A stretch of DNA of 64,000 nucleotides from Paenibacillus sp. FSL R5-0912 (GTDB lineage: Bacteria > Bacillota > Bacilli > Paenibacillales > Paenibacillaceae): the NCBI RefSeq assembly GCF_000758605.1, contig NZ_CP009282.1, forward strand, positions 6,758,001 through 6,822,000. Direction: 5' to 3'. The notes beneath the pieces were generated by a model. That model did not search any database and was not told the origin of the DNA. It saw nothing but the letters and a program-made list of their open reading frames with translations. Position 1 is the first letter of the stretch. The number at the start of each line of letters is the position of its first letter. This document shows positions 23,240 through 33,181 of the stretch, piece by piece. A program made the translations under genes and the position numbers.

Positions 23240-24379
23240 TTATTTCCAAGTCACATACACCTTAAGGTCCCCTGTATTCTCAAAAGGTGAACTGTTGAAT
23301 GCCAGATTATCCAGCCCTATTTCATAGAGGACCTGCAGGTCCTGCCTCAGCAGCTTCTCACTGCCCCGGTATCGGAATAGCAGTGAGAACTGGCCTGAAT
23401 CCGCCGCCTGCTGCGCAAGCTTTTTCAAGTCTGCCGCCGAAGCGATCACTTGATCCTCCTCATACAGCCTGTAATCCAGAACCTCCTGCAGCTTCTTGTA
23501 TCCGTCTGTCCCCTGTCCGCCCCGGCTGACCAGCTGTGACAGTGTCTGGGCATAACCGGTTGAAGCAGCCGGATACGTCTTGGTCCAGCTGTGGTCACGG
23601 CGCATCTGGGCATCCGTTCTCATGTAATACACCGTACTGATCCCGCCCTCCGGACTAGGCTCCGGATCATCCCAGGTCGTATCGAGATGATACCAGAGTC
23701 CATCCAGATGCACGAGATTCCAGGCATGCGACTGGGCAACGCCCCCCTCGGGCCTCGCCGTACCCTCCACAATTCTATTCGGGATACCCGCTCCCAGCAG
23801 CAGCTTATAGGTCAGCAGGGAATACCCCTGACATACCGCACTGCCCGTCTGAAGTCCTTCATACGCCGTATATTTACTGTATGAATTATCATATTGCAAA
23901 TGCAGCACCACCCAGTCGTGGATGACTTTGACTTTCTGATGGCTGCTCATCCCCGGTGTAATTAATTCCTGCAGAACAGCCTTCACCTGCTTGTTAACAT
24001 ATGCTGTCTGCTGCAGCGTCTCCCGGTACTCCACCTGAACCGTCACATTGGCAGAGCGTGTGCTCCCCCGGTAAGAAAACGCATAGCTGTCAATAATATA
24101 ATAGAGGTACGGATCGCTCCCCATCGCCTGATCGATGGCCGTCTGCACCTGGCTCTTCAGCTTATTGGTCTTGCCCTGATAAGTGAAGGTAATTGTCTCC
24201 CTGCGGTTGCTCATCGCCCCGGTCAGCTTCTGTGTCATCTCATTGACAGAATGCAGCACCACAGAATCAGCAGCAGCATAGGCATGCTCATACCCCCAGT
24301 ATGTTGCGGGAGGGATAGCAGCAAAAACCAGCATGCCGCAAATCACGGTCTTCATCAGCGATATACGTCTCTTCCCCAT
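23240..24379 (-). CDS. Secreted transglutaminase-like (cysteine protease fold) protein
   Basis: About 379 residues. N-terminal signal or anchor (about 8-30), a helical/beta region (about 35-140) and a transglutaminase-like core (about 145-250) with the full triad visible: Cys in GSAVCQGYS, His in QSHAWNLVH and Asp in HLDTTWDDP. The C-terminal about 110 residues are unassigned. It acts outside the cell, probably on wall or surface proteins as a protease or cross-linker; the substrate is unknown. Start is uncertain: ATG 24379 lies 12 bases after AGGAGG, while an in-frame TTG at 24388 is only 3 bases after it. Confidence 0.8.
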   Translation of the reverse strand: MGKRRISLMKTVICGMLVFAAIPPATYWGYEHAYAAADSVVLHSVNEMTQKLTGAMSNRRETITFTYQGKTNKLKSQVQTAIDQAMGSDPYLYYIIDSYAFSYRGSTRSANVTVQVEYRETLQQTAYVNKQVKAVLQELITPGMSSHQKVKVIHDWVVLHLQYDNSYSKYTAYEGLQTGSAVCQGYSLLTYKLLLGAGIPNRIVEGTARPEGGVAQSHAWNLVHLDGLWYHLDTTWDDPEPSPEGGISTVYYMRTDAQMRRDHSWTKTYPAASTGYAQTLSQLVSRGGQGTDGYKKLQEVLDYRLYEEDQVIASAADLKKLAQQAADSGQFSLLFRYRGSEKLLRQDLQVLYEIGLDNLAFNSSPFENTGDLKVYVTWK

Positions 24380-24673
24380 AGCCTTCAAGTGCCTCCTGCA
24401 ATCTATATAATGGATGATTAGCCGTTTACTCTATAGTAAATGCCGGAAATCCCCTGTATACAACTCCAACCCCCGAAACCTTTGAACCTGAACCTGAGAT
24501 ACCTGCTATATTCCTTATTATCGGCCCGGCACACCCGGCGCATAAGTACCCGCCCCATAAATATTATCATGACAAGCACTGGTGGGCGGGTGAGTGGGTG
24601 GGGGGCTGGCGGCGGAGTGTGCCGGGGCAGGCAGAATGCTCAGGAGGTATGCGGGCGTGAAAATGGATCATTA
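24380..24673. other. Intergenic region with a G-quadruplex-type run
   Basis: About 290 bp without a gene. Around 24584-24605 the plus strand has four G-runs of three or more separated by 1-5 bases, fitting the canonical four-stranded G-quadruplex pattern. The rest shows no promoter or repeat that I can support. Confidence 0.45.
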
Positions 24674-24718
24674 AAAAGCCGCTGCCTCCCGGTCCATCTC
24701 CGGGAAGCAGCGGCTTCG
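24674..24718 (-). terminator. Terminator of the GH95 gene
   Basis: Long GC-rich stem (about 24677-24694 with 24701-24718). On the minus strand it is followed by TTTTTAATG, 75 bp beyond the GH95 stop. Confidence 0.75.
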
Positions 24719-24795
24719 TCTGCACTTATCTATGAATTGTATCCGGCGGCAAAAGCCTACACTTAAGCGTTCGCGTCACGTTCACTGCTTACAGC

Positions 24796-27174
24796 CTAGA
24801 TCGTCACAAGATATGTCACGCCTGCCTTAACCTCAATGGCGGTATCTACTACCTGCGCGCTGCCGTCAGGAAGCAGCAGCTTCAGCGATTGCGCATAGCT
24901 GAGACGCAGCCTCCCATCGTACTTCGCTGTGATCCGGGCGGATATCAGCATTCCATCCTGCCAGTCCATGTCAACCACATAGCCGCCGCGTGCCTTCAGG
25001 CCGCTAATCCGGCCGTTCTTCCAGGCTCCGGGCAGCGCCGGAAGCAGCGCAAGGTCACCCAGATGACTCTGCAGCAGCATTTCCGCAATCCCCGCGGCAG
25101 CGCCGAAATTACCGTCAATCTGAAACGGCGGATGCGCGTCGAACAGATTCGGATAGACCGAACGGGTTAACAGCGTACGGACAAAGCCATAAGCCGACTC
25201 GCCGTCCTCCAGCCGGGCATACAGATTAATCAGCCAGGCGCAGCTCCAGCCGGTGTGACCGCCGCCGGAAGCGATCCGCTTCTGAAGCGATATACGGCTC
25301 GCCTCCAGCAGCTCCGGTGTATCCCGTTTGTTGATCCGGTTGCCCGGATAGAGACTGTATAAGTGCGACACATGACGGTGTCCCGGCTCGGATTCAGTGA
25401 AGTCATAGATCCACTCCTGCAACCGCCCGTCCTCAGCAATCTTCAGCGGTGACAGACGGGAGAGCGTCTTCTCCAATTCAGCCTGGAACTCCGGGTCCAC
25501 GCCGAGAATCCGTGCAGCCTGCAGGCAGTGCTGCATTAATTCATTGATCAGGCTCATATCCATAGCCGAGCCCATGGATATGCTGCTGGCTCTGCCGTCT
25601 TCTGTTACAAAACGGTTCTCCGGTGAAGTAGACGGGCTAGTCACCAGTTGGCCGTCCGGCCCTTCCACCAGCCAGTCCAGGCAGAATAGCGCCGCTCCCT
25701 TCATCAACGGATATGCCGTCGTCTCCAGATAAACGGCATCCGGCGTAAATTCGTAATGCTCCCACAGGTGGCGGGATAACCAGACGCCGCCCATTGGCCA
25801 GAAGGCCCAGCTAGCATCTCCGCCGGAAGGGTTAGATGCTTTCCACAAATCGACATTGTGATGCGCTACCCACCCGCGTGCCCCGTAATGAATGGCAGCC
25901 GTTCTGGCCCCTGTCTCACTGAGCTCCTTGATCAGCTCAATTAACGGCTCATGAAATTCACTGAGATTACAGACCTCTGCCAGCCAGTAATTCATCTGCG
26001 TATTAATATTGGTCGTATAATTGCTGTTCCATGGCGGCTGTACATGATTATTCCAGATGCCCTGCAGATTGGCGGCCTGCGTTCCGGCCCGCGAGCTGCC
26101 CATCAGCAGATAGCGGCCATATTGGAACAGCAGCGCTTCCAGTGCCGGGTCCTCCTGGCCGTTCTTATAGGCGGCCAGACGTTCATCGGTCGGCAGGTTG
26201 TCCGCTTCATGACCGCCCAGATCCAGATCCATGCGGCGGAATACCGCCTGATGATCTGCTGTATGCCGTCTCCGCAGCTCCTCATAGGACTTGTCCGCAG
26301 CAGCGGTCAGCCTGCTTGCACACACCTCCGCAGGGCTTACAATAACTGCGGCCCCCTTCGCCGCTCCGGCTTTCTTATGGCTTGCTCTGGAACGCACCTC
26401 TTCATAATCTGTGCCGGCCGCAAGCAGCAGCAGTACACGATCAGCGCCGGATATGACAAGCCTGCCATCCGAATGCCGGATGCTTCCCCCGGTTACCTGC
26501 ACCTGCAAGTGCAGCTCGAAGGCAATTCCGAGACCATCCTCATAGCGAACCGCCACCGGATGATCCTGATGATAATTGTCGGAAATATGCGACGGGGAGC
26601 GGCCTTGGAGCACCAGCTCTTGCGCGCCTCCCGGGCTGACCGTATGCTTCAGCTGGCTGCTGAGAGCAAGCTCAAGCTGAAGTCCGCCCGGCTGCTCACT
26701 TGTGAGGTGAACGACACCTACCTTGTCCGGAGCACTGATAAAGACTTCCCGGGTAAATGCCCCCTGCTCATTCTGATACCTCACCTTGGCAATCCCGCTG
26801 TCCAGATCCAGTTCACGTTCATATGACGTGCAGTTCTCTACGCCAGCCTGCTCCAGCAGCAGATCACCCAGCGGCATATACGCCTGGGCATTCACTCCAA
26901 GCATATGCGCGTTGACCATATCCTCAGCTTCACCATATTTGCCGGAGGATACCAGCTCCCGTACCTTCTTCAAATACCGCAGGGCTTCATAGTTGTTCGT
27001 GTCCCGCGGAAATCCCGACCACAGGGTATCTTCATTCCACTGGATCTGTTCTTTGGAGGTTCCGCCAAACACCATGGCGCCCAAGTTCCCGTTCCCGAGC
27101 GGCAGCGCTTCTTCCCAGACTGCCGCCGGCTGGCCGTACTTTAATTTCCACGGGTGATGCCTGTTGTTATCCAT
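24796..27174 (-). CDS. Glycoside hydrolase family 95 (alpha-L-fucosidase type)
   Basis: 792-residue inverting glycosidase. The N-terminal beta domain starts with WEEALPLGNGNLGAMVFGG and IQWNEDTLWSG (about 20-50), and the helical barrel holds GIWNNHVQPPWNSNY, TTNINTQMNYW (the Asn pair used by GH95) and IDGNFGAAAGI (the Asp region). No signal peptide, so it acts in the cytoplasm on imported oligosaccharides. Family members remove terminal alpha-1,2-L-fucose or the related alpha-L-galactose, for example from xyloglucan fragments. I start at ATG 27174, after GGAGG. It is the last gene of the transport operon and follows the binding-protein gene by 97 bp. Confidence 0.9.
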   Translation of the reverse strand: MDNNRHHPWKLKYGQPAAVWEEALPLGNGNLGAMVFGGTSKEQIQWNEDTLWSGFPRDTNNYEALRYLKKVRELVSSGKYGEAEDMVNAHMLGVNAQAYMPLGDLLLEQAGVENCTSYERELDLDSGIAKVRYQNEQGAFTREVFISAPDKVGVVHLTSEQPGGLQLELALSSQLKHTVSPGGAQELVLQGRSPSHISDNYHQDHPVAVRYEDGLGIAFELHLQVQVTGGSIRHSDGRLVISGADRVLLLLAAGTDYEEVRSRASHKKAGAAKGAAVIVSPAEVCASRLTAAADKSYEELRRRHTADHQAVFRRMDLDLGGHEADNLPTDERLAAYKNGQEDPALEALLFQYGRYLLMGSSRAGTQAANLQGIWNNHVQPPWNSNYTTNINTQMNYWLAEVCNLSEFHEPLIELIKELSETGARTAAIHYGARGWVAHHNVDLWKASNPSGGDASWAFWPMGGVWLSRHLWEHYEFTPDAVYLETTAYPLMKGAALFCLDWLVEGPDGQLVTSPSTSPENRFVTEDGRASSISMGSAMDMSLINELMQHCLQAARILGVDPEFQAELEKTLSRLSPLKIAEDGRLQEWIYDFTESEPGHRHVSHLYSLYPGNRINKRDTPELLEASRISLQKRIASGGGHTGWSCAWLINLYARLEDGESAYGFVRTLLTRSVYPNLFDAHPPFQIDGNFGAAAGIAEMLLQSHLGDLALLPALPGAWKNGRISGLKARGGYVVDMDWQDGMLISARITAKYDGRLRLSYAQSLKLLLPDGSAQVVDTAIEVKAGVTYLVTI

Positions 27175-27271
27175 TCTATTCTCGCCCTCCGTCATAGTAT
27201 CTGAGTACGGCAAAAGGCCCTGACCTAAGTCGGGCCTTCGCTGTATGGAATGACCTACATCCAATTATTGA

Positions 27272-29017
27272 TTAGAATGTTTTACCAGTCCACAGGGTTA
27301 CTCTCTTTTTCACGAGCTCTGTGAATTCTTTTTCCATATCCTGAGCGCCTGCTTTGTCCAGCTCTGCCAGGAAGGCGTCATACACTTTATCGAAGTCTGC
27401 CGGTTTCGACAGGATGGCTTCAGGAATACGTTTGCGGATGATATCCTGTGTCTTCTTGAAGATTACCTGATATTTGCCGTCAGTTGGAACCGGCAGGTTG
27501 TACAGGGCGCCTGTTTCTTTGATCGGGAATTCATCTTCTTTAGGGAACAGATCTTTCCATGTAGTAGCCTTGTATCCTGCAAGTGATTCCTTCTCAGCAT
27601 CGGAGTAAGAAGCTACGATCTGTTCCGGGAAGCTTGTAGTGTAGTAGTTGTCAGTGGAATCCTTCACACCATCACCGTAACGTGCACCAAAGATAAGGTA
27701 CTGGCCAATCCCGGTTTTTTTCTGGGTGTTTGCGGTATCGTTAGCTAATCCGTCGCTGATTTCAGGAAGAACTTCGCGTTTACCATCTGCATTTACAGTG
27801 TAGTGCGTGCCTTCAATACCCCAGGCTCTAAGAATCTGACCTTCATCGGAAGACATCCAGTCCAGCCATTTGATGATCCGGACAGGGTCTTTGGCTGCAG
27901 TAGTGATCGCAAGACCGTAGCCGTCGATACCTGTCTGCATGAAGGAATGATCTTTATACTCATCGGATAGGGTTACAGGGAAGTGACCGTAAGTATATTC
28001 GTCTTTACCGGCTGCTTTCAGAGCATTCTCACCATCGGAATATTCCCATTCCTGCGAGATCAGGCCGAGTACACGGCCGCTGGCGACTTTAGCTTTGTAT
28101 TGATCGTCTTTTTGTACGAAGGTATCCTTATCAAGCAGACCCTGAGCGTACATTCCGTTCAACCAGCGGAAATATTCTTTTTCAGCCGGACGTTTGTAGT
28201 GCAGCTGTGCTTCATAGGTTTCAGGATCTACATAATACTCGCCATCATCCGGTGCACCTGTTGTAGTGAAAGCCGGGTTTGTAACTGTGATCATGATTTT
28301 CCAGTCATCAGCGTTCAGCGTCAGCGGAATGGTAGGCTGACCGTCGGTTTCCGGATGCAGAGCCACATAATCCTTAAGCACTTTCTCATAATCTGCCAGT
28401 GTTTTGACTTCAGGATAGCCTAGCTCCTTCAATACGCGGTGTTGAATTTCAAATCCGCCTGTAGCATCGAAGGCTTGTTGGCCTACACCCATATTCGTAG
28501 GAATCTGATAGATCGCTTGGTCATCCAGGCTATATTTCAGACGGCCCATGTTTTCGCCGTAGACCTTCTTGAGGTTCGGAGCATATTTATCAATCAGTTC
28601 CGTCATATCAATAACCAGGCCGGCATCCACCAGGGTGCTCAGATTTCCTTTGGCGAAGATCAGATCAGGTACGTCGCCGCTGGCAGCCATCATCGGGATT
28701 TTTTGGTCGCCGCCGCCGCTGCCTACATCAAATTCAGCGTCAATAGTTACACCTGTTTTTTCAGTAATGGCTTTACCGACTTCATCCTGCATTTTGTTCC
28801 AGTTCGGACTGGCGTCACCGCCGAAGAATGAGATCGTAAACGGAGAGGTATCTAATGCGGTATCATCTGCTGCTGTATTAGTTGCTGCAGGTGTATTTCC
28901 TGTGTTGTTAGAAGTCGTGTTATTGGCCGCATTATTGTTATTGCCTCCACAACCGGCGATCAGCATAGAGCTCATAAGCATGAGTGTAAAGATTGTTTTG
29001 GTACTCTTGCGATTCAT
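27272..29017 (-). CDS. Lipoprotein solute-binding protein of a sugar ABC transporter (LplA-like)
   Basis: 581-residue extracellular binding protein, anchored as a lipoprotein: signal with lipobox LIAGC (cysteine 23), then an Asn/Thr-rich linker (about 24-50) and a two-lobed carbohydrate-binding domain. The length and motifs (DGKREVLPEISDG near 420, WLDWMSSDEGQILRAWGIEG near 385) are those of the large LplA/YtcQ-type binding proteins. It feeds the two permeases encoded just upstream. No ATPase gene is present; this class uses a shared MsmX-like ATPase encoded elsewhere. A cre-like site upstream suggests extra catabolite control. ATG 29017 has AAGGGGG. Confidence 0.9.
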   Translation of the reverse strand: MNRKSTKTIFTLMLMSSMLIAGCGGNNNNAANNTTSNNTGNTPAATNTAADDTALDTSPFTISFFGGDASPNWNKMQDEVGKAITEKTGVTIDAEFDVGSGGGDQKIPMMAASGDVPDLIFAKGNLSTLVDAGLVIDMTELIDKYAPNLKKVYGENMGRLKYSLDDQAIYQIPTNMGVGQQAFDATGGFEIQHRVLKELGYPEVKTLADYEKVLKDYVALHPETDGQPTIPLTLNADDWKIMITVTNPAFTTTGAPDDGEYYVDPETYEAQLHYKRPAEKEYFRWLNGMYAQGLLDKDTFVQKDDQYKAKVASGRVLGLISQEWEYSDGENALKAAGKDEYTYGHFPVTLSDEYKDHSFMQTGIDGYGLAITTAAKDPVRIIKWLDWMSSDEGQILRAWGIEGTHYTVNADGKREVLPEISDGLANDTANTQKKTGIGQYLIFGARYGDGVKDSTDNYYTTSFPEQIVASYSDAEKESLAGYKATTWKDLFPKEDEFPIKETGALYNLPVPTDGKYQVIFKKTQDIIRKRIPEAILSKPADFDKVYDAFLAELDKAGAQDMEKEFTELVKKRVTLWTGKTF

Positions 29018-29079
29018 TGTATATCCCCCTTATTAGTATGTTTCATCTATGCATATCAGGACAGACCTGAATATACCAT

Positions 29080-29093
29080 TGTTAACGCTTGCA
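29080..29093. promoter_or_regulatory. Candidate cre site (CcpA) before the binding-protein gene
   Basis: TGTTAACGCTTGCA fits the cre pattern TGWNANCGNTNNCA. It lies 63-76 bases upstream of the binding-protein ATG, in the gap after the permease gene, and would allow catabolite repression of the binding protein and GH95 genes. Confidence 0.5.
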
Positions 29094-29202
29094 AAACTAC
29101 TATAAATATAAATTCCACTATTTAACAATAACCCTGGAGTTGGATAGCCGCCTGATCCTGCACTGAACCAGGCAGCTGTTCCATTTCAATCTATTAGCAG
29201 GC

Positions 29203-30102
29203 TTACGCTTTAACTGCACCTAGCGTCATACCGCCAACGAAGTACTTTTGCAGGAACGGATATACAACCAGAATAGGTACAGTTACGACAATCGTAATCG
29301 CCATCTTGATCGATTCAGGTGAAATCTGCGCCATCTGCCGCGCCATATCGTTGGCATTCACCATGCCGCTGCCCTGATTGGTAGACGACAATACCTTCAT
29401 AAGTTCATACTGCAGTGTAGTCAAATGCGGCTTGTTACCGTTATACAGATACGTTGTGAACCATTCATTCCATTGGCCAACGGCCAGGAACAGCGCGATG
29501 GTTGCCAGTACCGGTTTACAAAGCGGCAGGATGATCTTATAGAAAATCATAAAGTCATTCGCCCCGTCCAGCTTGGCAGATTCCTGAAGAGCAAAGGGAA
29601 GCCCATCCATAAAGGAACGGATAATGAAGACGTTAAATGCAGAAACCATACCCGGAAGGATGTAAATCCAGAACGTTCCGATCAGATTCAAATCTTTCAT
29701 CAGAATGTACATAGGCACCATACCGCCGGAGAAATACATCGTCATGGCCAGGAAAGTTGAGATGAATTTTCTCGCTCTGAATTCCGGGCGGCTGAGCGTA
29801 AAGGCCAGCATGGAAGCACTGATCAGACCCAGAAGTGTACCTGAAAGGGTACGCAGAATGGATATCTTGAAGCCCTGAATCAGGCCGGTATAGCTGAAGA
29901 TCCGCTGATAATTCTCAAGCGTCCAGGCTCTCGGGAAGATATAGATGCCGCCCCGAACGGTATCTGTAGATTCATTGAAAGAAATCGCCAGTACGTTCAG
30001 GAAGGGATACAACGTCACAATCATGATTAAGGTAAGAGCAGTGTACAGAAAGATGTCGAATGCACGTTCACCTTTCGTCATTTGAAATGCTTTGCCACCC
30101 AT
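29203..30102 (-). CDS. Carbohydrate ABC transporter permease (LplC-like)
   Basis: 299-residue inner-membrane permease with six predicted helices. The EAA loop that contacts the ATPase reads ESAKLDGANDFMIFYKIILP (about 183-202). The C-terminus QKYFVGGMTLGAVKA is typical of LplC/YtcP-type permeases for complex oligosaccharides. ATG 30102 has an AGGAGGGG site. It lies 14 bp after the partner permease gene, with which it forms the channel. Confidence 0.92.
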   Translation of the reverse strand: MGGKAFQMTKGERAFDIFLYTALTLIMIVTLYPFLNVLAISFNESTDTVRGGIYIFPRAWTLENYQRIFSYTGLIQGFKISILRTLSGTLLGLISASMLAFTLSRPEFRARKFISTFLAMTMYFSGGMVPMYILMKDLNLIGTFWIYILPGMVSAFNVFIIRSFMDGLPFALQESAKLDGANDFMIFYKIILPLCKPVLATIALFLAVGQWNEWFTTYLYNGNKPHLTTLQYELMKVLSSTNQGSGMVNANDMARQMAQISPESIKMAITIVVTVPILVVYPFLQKYFVGGMTLGAVKA

Positions 30103-30116
30103 TTATGGTCCCCTCC

Positions 30117-31103
30117 TTACATAATGCTTTCTTTAGTGAATTTCTTCATCAGACCGTTAGCCGTGAACAGCAGGATTACACTGACTACTGAGGTGAACAT
30201 GCTTATTGCAGTACCATAAGAGAACCGCATGATCTGAATACCATACTTAAGCGCATACAAATCCAGCACTTCCGAATAATCGGTGACCAGGTTGTTCTGC
30301 AGCTGGAACTGTTTCTCGAAGCCGATACCGATCAGGTGGCCGATATTCATAATGAGCAGCACCATCACGGTTGAACGGATACCCGGCAAAGTAATATTGA
30401 ACACTTGCTTAATTCTTCCCGCACCATCCACTTTTGCCGCTTCGTACAGCTCTTTATCAATCCCTGTAATCGCTGCCAAATAGATGATTGCACCCCAGCC
30501 TGTTTCTTTCCATATATCGGATGCAGTTAAAATCCCCCAGAAATATTTACCTTGGGCCATGAACTGGATCGGCTCATCAGTGATATGAAGCCACATCAGC
30601 AAATCGTTCACGATTCCGCCGTCGATTGCGAGTGTCTTGTAGACAATCCCGCCTACAACGACCCAGGAGACAAAGTGAGGCAGATAAGATACCGTTTGAA
30701 CCGTTCTCTTGAAAATACTCCCCCGCAGCTCATTGAGCATAACGGCAAACGTAATTGGAACCACGAAGCCAAAGATCAGTCCGAGTACGCTCATTGACAG
30801 GGTATTTCTTAATACGAGATAGAAACGTTCGTCATGGAACAACTCCTTGAAGTTATCCAGTCCGACCCACTTCTGTTCGCCGAATGACTTAGCCGGCTTA
30901 TAATTTTGGAATGCCATCAACCATCCCCATATGGGCACATAGCTGAAAATAAATACCCAGATCACGAATGGAAGAGACATCAGATATAAGTACTTTTGCT
31001 GCAGTACGCTTTTCCAAAATCCACTATTCCGTTTCGCAGGTGGGCGGGGGGTTACGCTTTCATTTGCTGTAACACCGTTTTCAGTGAGCGCTTTCACGAT
31101 CAT
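30117..31103 (-). CDS. Carbohydrate ABC transporter permease (LplB-like)
   Basis: 328-residue permease with six predicted helices after a cytoplasmic extension of about 40 residues. The EAA loop reads YEAAKVDGAGRIKQVFNITL (about 219-238). N-terminal LMSLPFVIWVFIFSYVPIWG is typical of LplB/YteP permeases. ATG 31103 has an AAGGGGG site. It is the first transport gene, 113 bp after the sensor kinase gene, and so is likely under control of the adjacent two-component pair. Confidence 0.92.
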   Translation of the reverse strand: MIVKALTENGVTANESVTPRPPAKRNSGFWKSVLQQKYLYLMSLPFVIWVFIFSYVPIWGWLMAFQNYKPAKSFGEQKWVGLDNFKELFHDERFYLVLRNTLSMSVLGLIFGFVVPITFAVMLNELRGSIFKRTVQTVSYLPHFVSWVVVGGIVYKTLAIDGGIVNDLLMWLHITDEPIQFMAQGKYFWGILTASDIWKETGWGAIIYLAAITGIDKELYEAAKVDGAGRIKQVFNITLPGIRSTVMVLLIMNIGHLIGIGFEKQFQLQNNLVTDYSEVLDLYALKYGIQIMRFSYGTAISMFTSVVSVILLFTANGLMKKFTKESIM

Positions 31104-31216
31104 TATTCCCCCTTCGTTCTTATAGTCTTATCTTACCGCAGCACTCCGGGAGAGAATACCCAACAGATTTCACGTAAAATCCTGTCTAAATTAGAGATTC
31201 TCCCAGGCCGCGCTGC

Positions 31217-33007
31217 TTAAGACTTGAACTCGCTTTCAACGGGAATAGAAAACGCTATCTCGGTACCTTCTCCTGATCGGCTTGTAATTCTCAGACCATG
31301 CTCCTCTCCGTAATATAGAGTCAGCCTCTGATGCACATTGCGCAGGCCGATCCGTCCCCGTTCCTCTTCCTCCACTTTGCTAATCACATCTACGATCTCG
31401 GACAGCCTTTCCTCTATCATGCCGATGCCGTCATCTGTCACAAGCACCTGAACCTCCTGATTCTCATCCAGGGTTATACTGACGCTGACATGAACGGTAC
31501 CTTGCTTATTCTCCAGCCCGTGGACTACGGAATTCTCTACGAGCGGCTGGATAATGAGCGGCGGGATCATAACTTCAGCTGTTCTAGGGTCAAACTTAAT
31601 CTCATACTCCAGCCTGTCCTCATACCGGAATTTCTGGATCTCCAGATAAGAACGGATCATCTCTACTTCTTCCTTGATCGGTGCCCGTTCGCGGCCTACT
31701 TCGAGGTTCTTGCGCATAAGCTTACCAAGCAGTCTGACGATGTTCGCAATCTCCTTCTCGCCCTTAAGATGCGCATTCATGCGGATCGATTCCAGTGCGT
31801 TGAATAGGAAATGCGGATGGATCTGGCTCGCCATCATCTTTAATTTGATCTCCCGCTGGGCGATCTCCAGAGCGCTGTTCTTCTCATTGCTCTCAATAAC
31901 CTGGGTGATCAGCCGGTTAATACTTGCCACCATGTAATTGAATTGCCGCGACAGCTGGCCGATCTCATCCGTGCCGTCAATCCGGGAGACGATATTCAGA
32001 TTGCCAAGGGCTACCTGATTCAGCTGGCGGCTCAGGCGCAGCAGACGGTTGGTGGTCAGCAGGGAGATGGTGTATACAAACACAAGGGCAACCAGCAGCA
32101 CCCCAATAACGATCAGGAGGCCCAGCTTACTGACATTATTGGCATCGCTCAGAATGCTTTTCGTTTCAAATATAGAGATAATCTTCAGCTTGCTGCTGCT
32201 CAGCTCAGGAGACATTTCATCAATAATGACGTAAGAATCCTTGCCCTTCACCCTGGTTTTGAGCACACCCTTGGACTGCAATTGCACATCGACGCCAATG
32301 TCAAAATCATCGACTGTGCTGCCTACAAGCTGCGGATCATTGGCCGACACAATATAACCCTGCTCATCGATGATTAACGTATCAAACGGCTCCTGGTAGA
32401 GCATCTGATTCAGTTCGTCCTGAGAAACCTGTACCATCAGTATTCCGGATTTACCGGATTCCCGGTAGTATACCTGACGGATCAGGCTGAGCTTGTTGAT
32501 CGTTCCTTTGGGGCTGTTGAAATATTTTTCCTTGTCGGAAATGTACATCCAGTAAATCTCTCCGCTCTGCATGGCCTTCTTGTACCAGGCTCTGGACTCC
32601 AGCTCCGGAGTCAATGGTGCAATCGACATATCATCCACCAGGCTCGGATTATCAATGAAAAAACGGATATTGGAAATTTCTCGGTACCGCAGAACAAATA
32701 CTCGGATATCCGTGTAACTCAAATAAGCCTTTGTAAGCGCCAGTGCATCCGGGTAATGCGTAGTGACCAGCCGCTCAAGCTCCTCGTCAAAATAGAGCAG
32801 ATTAGAAATATCCGTAGGAACACGCAGCTTGCTGGACAATTGGCTTTTGATCTTCTCCACGTTGTTGGTGGCCTGATCAATCGCTCTGTTCAAGGCTCCC
32901 TCACGAAAATAGCTTGTAAGAATAATACCAACAATCAGCACAGGTATCATGACGACAATAATGTAGAAAAAAATCAGCTTATATTTCAGCTTCATATTAT
33001 TGATCAT
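31217..33007 (-). CDS. YesM-type sensor histidine kinase
   Basis: About 596 residues: TM1 (about 10-32), a double-Cache-like extracytoplasmic domain (about 33-290), TM2 (about 298-320), HAMP (about 320-370), a His_kinase domain with the acceptor histidine in QIHPHFLFNALESI near 407, and an ATPase domain (N-box PLVENSVVHG, DDGIGM, GRIGLRNV). It is the sensor of the pair with the AraC-type response regulator encoded upstream and should detect an extracellular sugar, possibly through the binding protein. The start is uncertain; I use ATG 33007, with an alternative GTG at 33013 and ATG at 32995. It follows a terminator hairpin, so read-through from the regulator gene is limited. Confidence 0.88.
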   Translation of the reverse strand: MINNMKLKYKLIFFYIIVVMIPVLIVGIILTSYFREGALNRAIDQATNNVEKIKSQLSSKLRVPTDISNLLYFDEELERLVTTHYPDALALTKAYLSYTDIRVFVLRYREISNIRFFIDNPSLVDDMSIAPLTPELESRAWYKKAMQSGEIYWMYISDKEKYFNSPKGTINKLSLIRQVYYRESGKSGILMVQVSQDELNQMLYQEPFDTLIIDEQGYIVSANDPQLVGSTVDDFDIGVDVQLQSKGVLKTRVKGKDSYVIIDEMSPELSSSKLKIISIFETKSILSDANNVSKLGLLIVIGVLLVALVFVYTISLLTTNRLLRLSRQLNQVALGNLNIVSRIDGTDEIGQLSRQFNYMVASINRLITQVIESNEKNSALEIAQREIKLKMMASQIHPHFLFNALESIRMNAHLKGEKEIANIVRLLGKLMRKNLEVGRERAPIKEEVEMIRSYLEIQKFRYEDRLEYEIKFDPRTAEVMIPPLIIQPLVENSVVHGLENKQGTVHVSVSITLDENQEVQVLVTDDGIGMIEERLSEIVDVISKVEEEERGRIGLRNVHQRLTLYYGEEHGLRITSRSGEGTEIAFSIPVESEFKS

Positions 33008-33053
33008 TCGCACCAGCTTCTTAATAACACTTCCCCCTTCCGTTCAATGGAAA

Positions 33054-33095
33054 ACAGGCTGCTCCCTTATCCTCTGCAGATAGGGAACAGCCTGT
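33054..33095 (-). terminator. Terminator between the response regulator and sensor kinase genes
   Basis: Hairpin with arms near 33054-33068 and 33081-33095, followed on the minus strand by TTTTCC. It should lower expression of the kinase relative to the regulator. Confidence 0.65.
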
Positions 33096-33181
33096 ATATC
33101 ATAAGCCTCACGCTGAACGTTCGGCAAGTTCACAGTTCTAACCGCCCATACTGCTCGCGGGCCTGCCCGGCAGCCGGGGTA

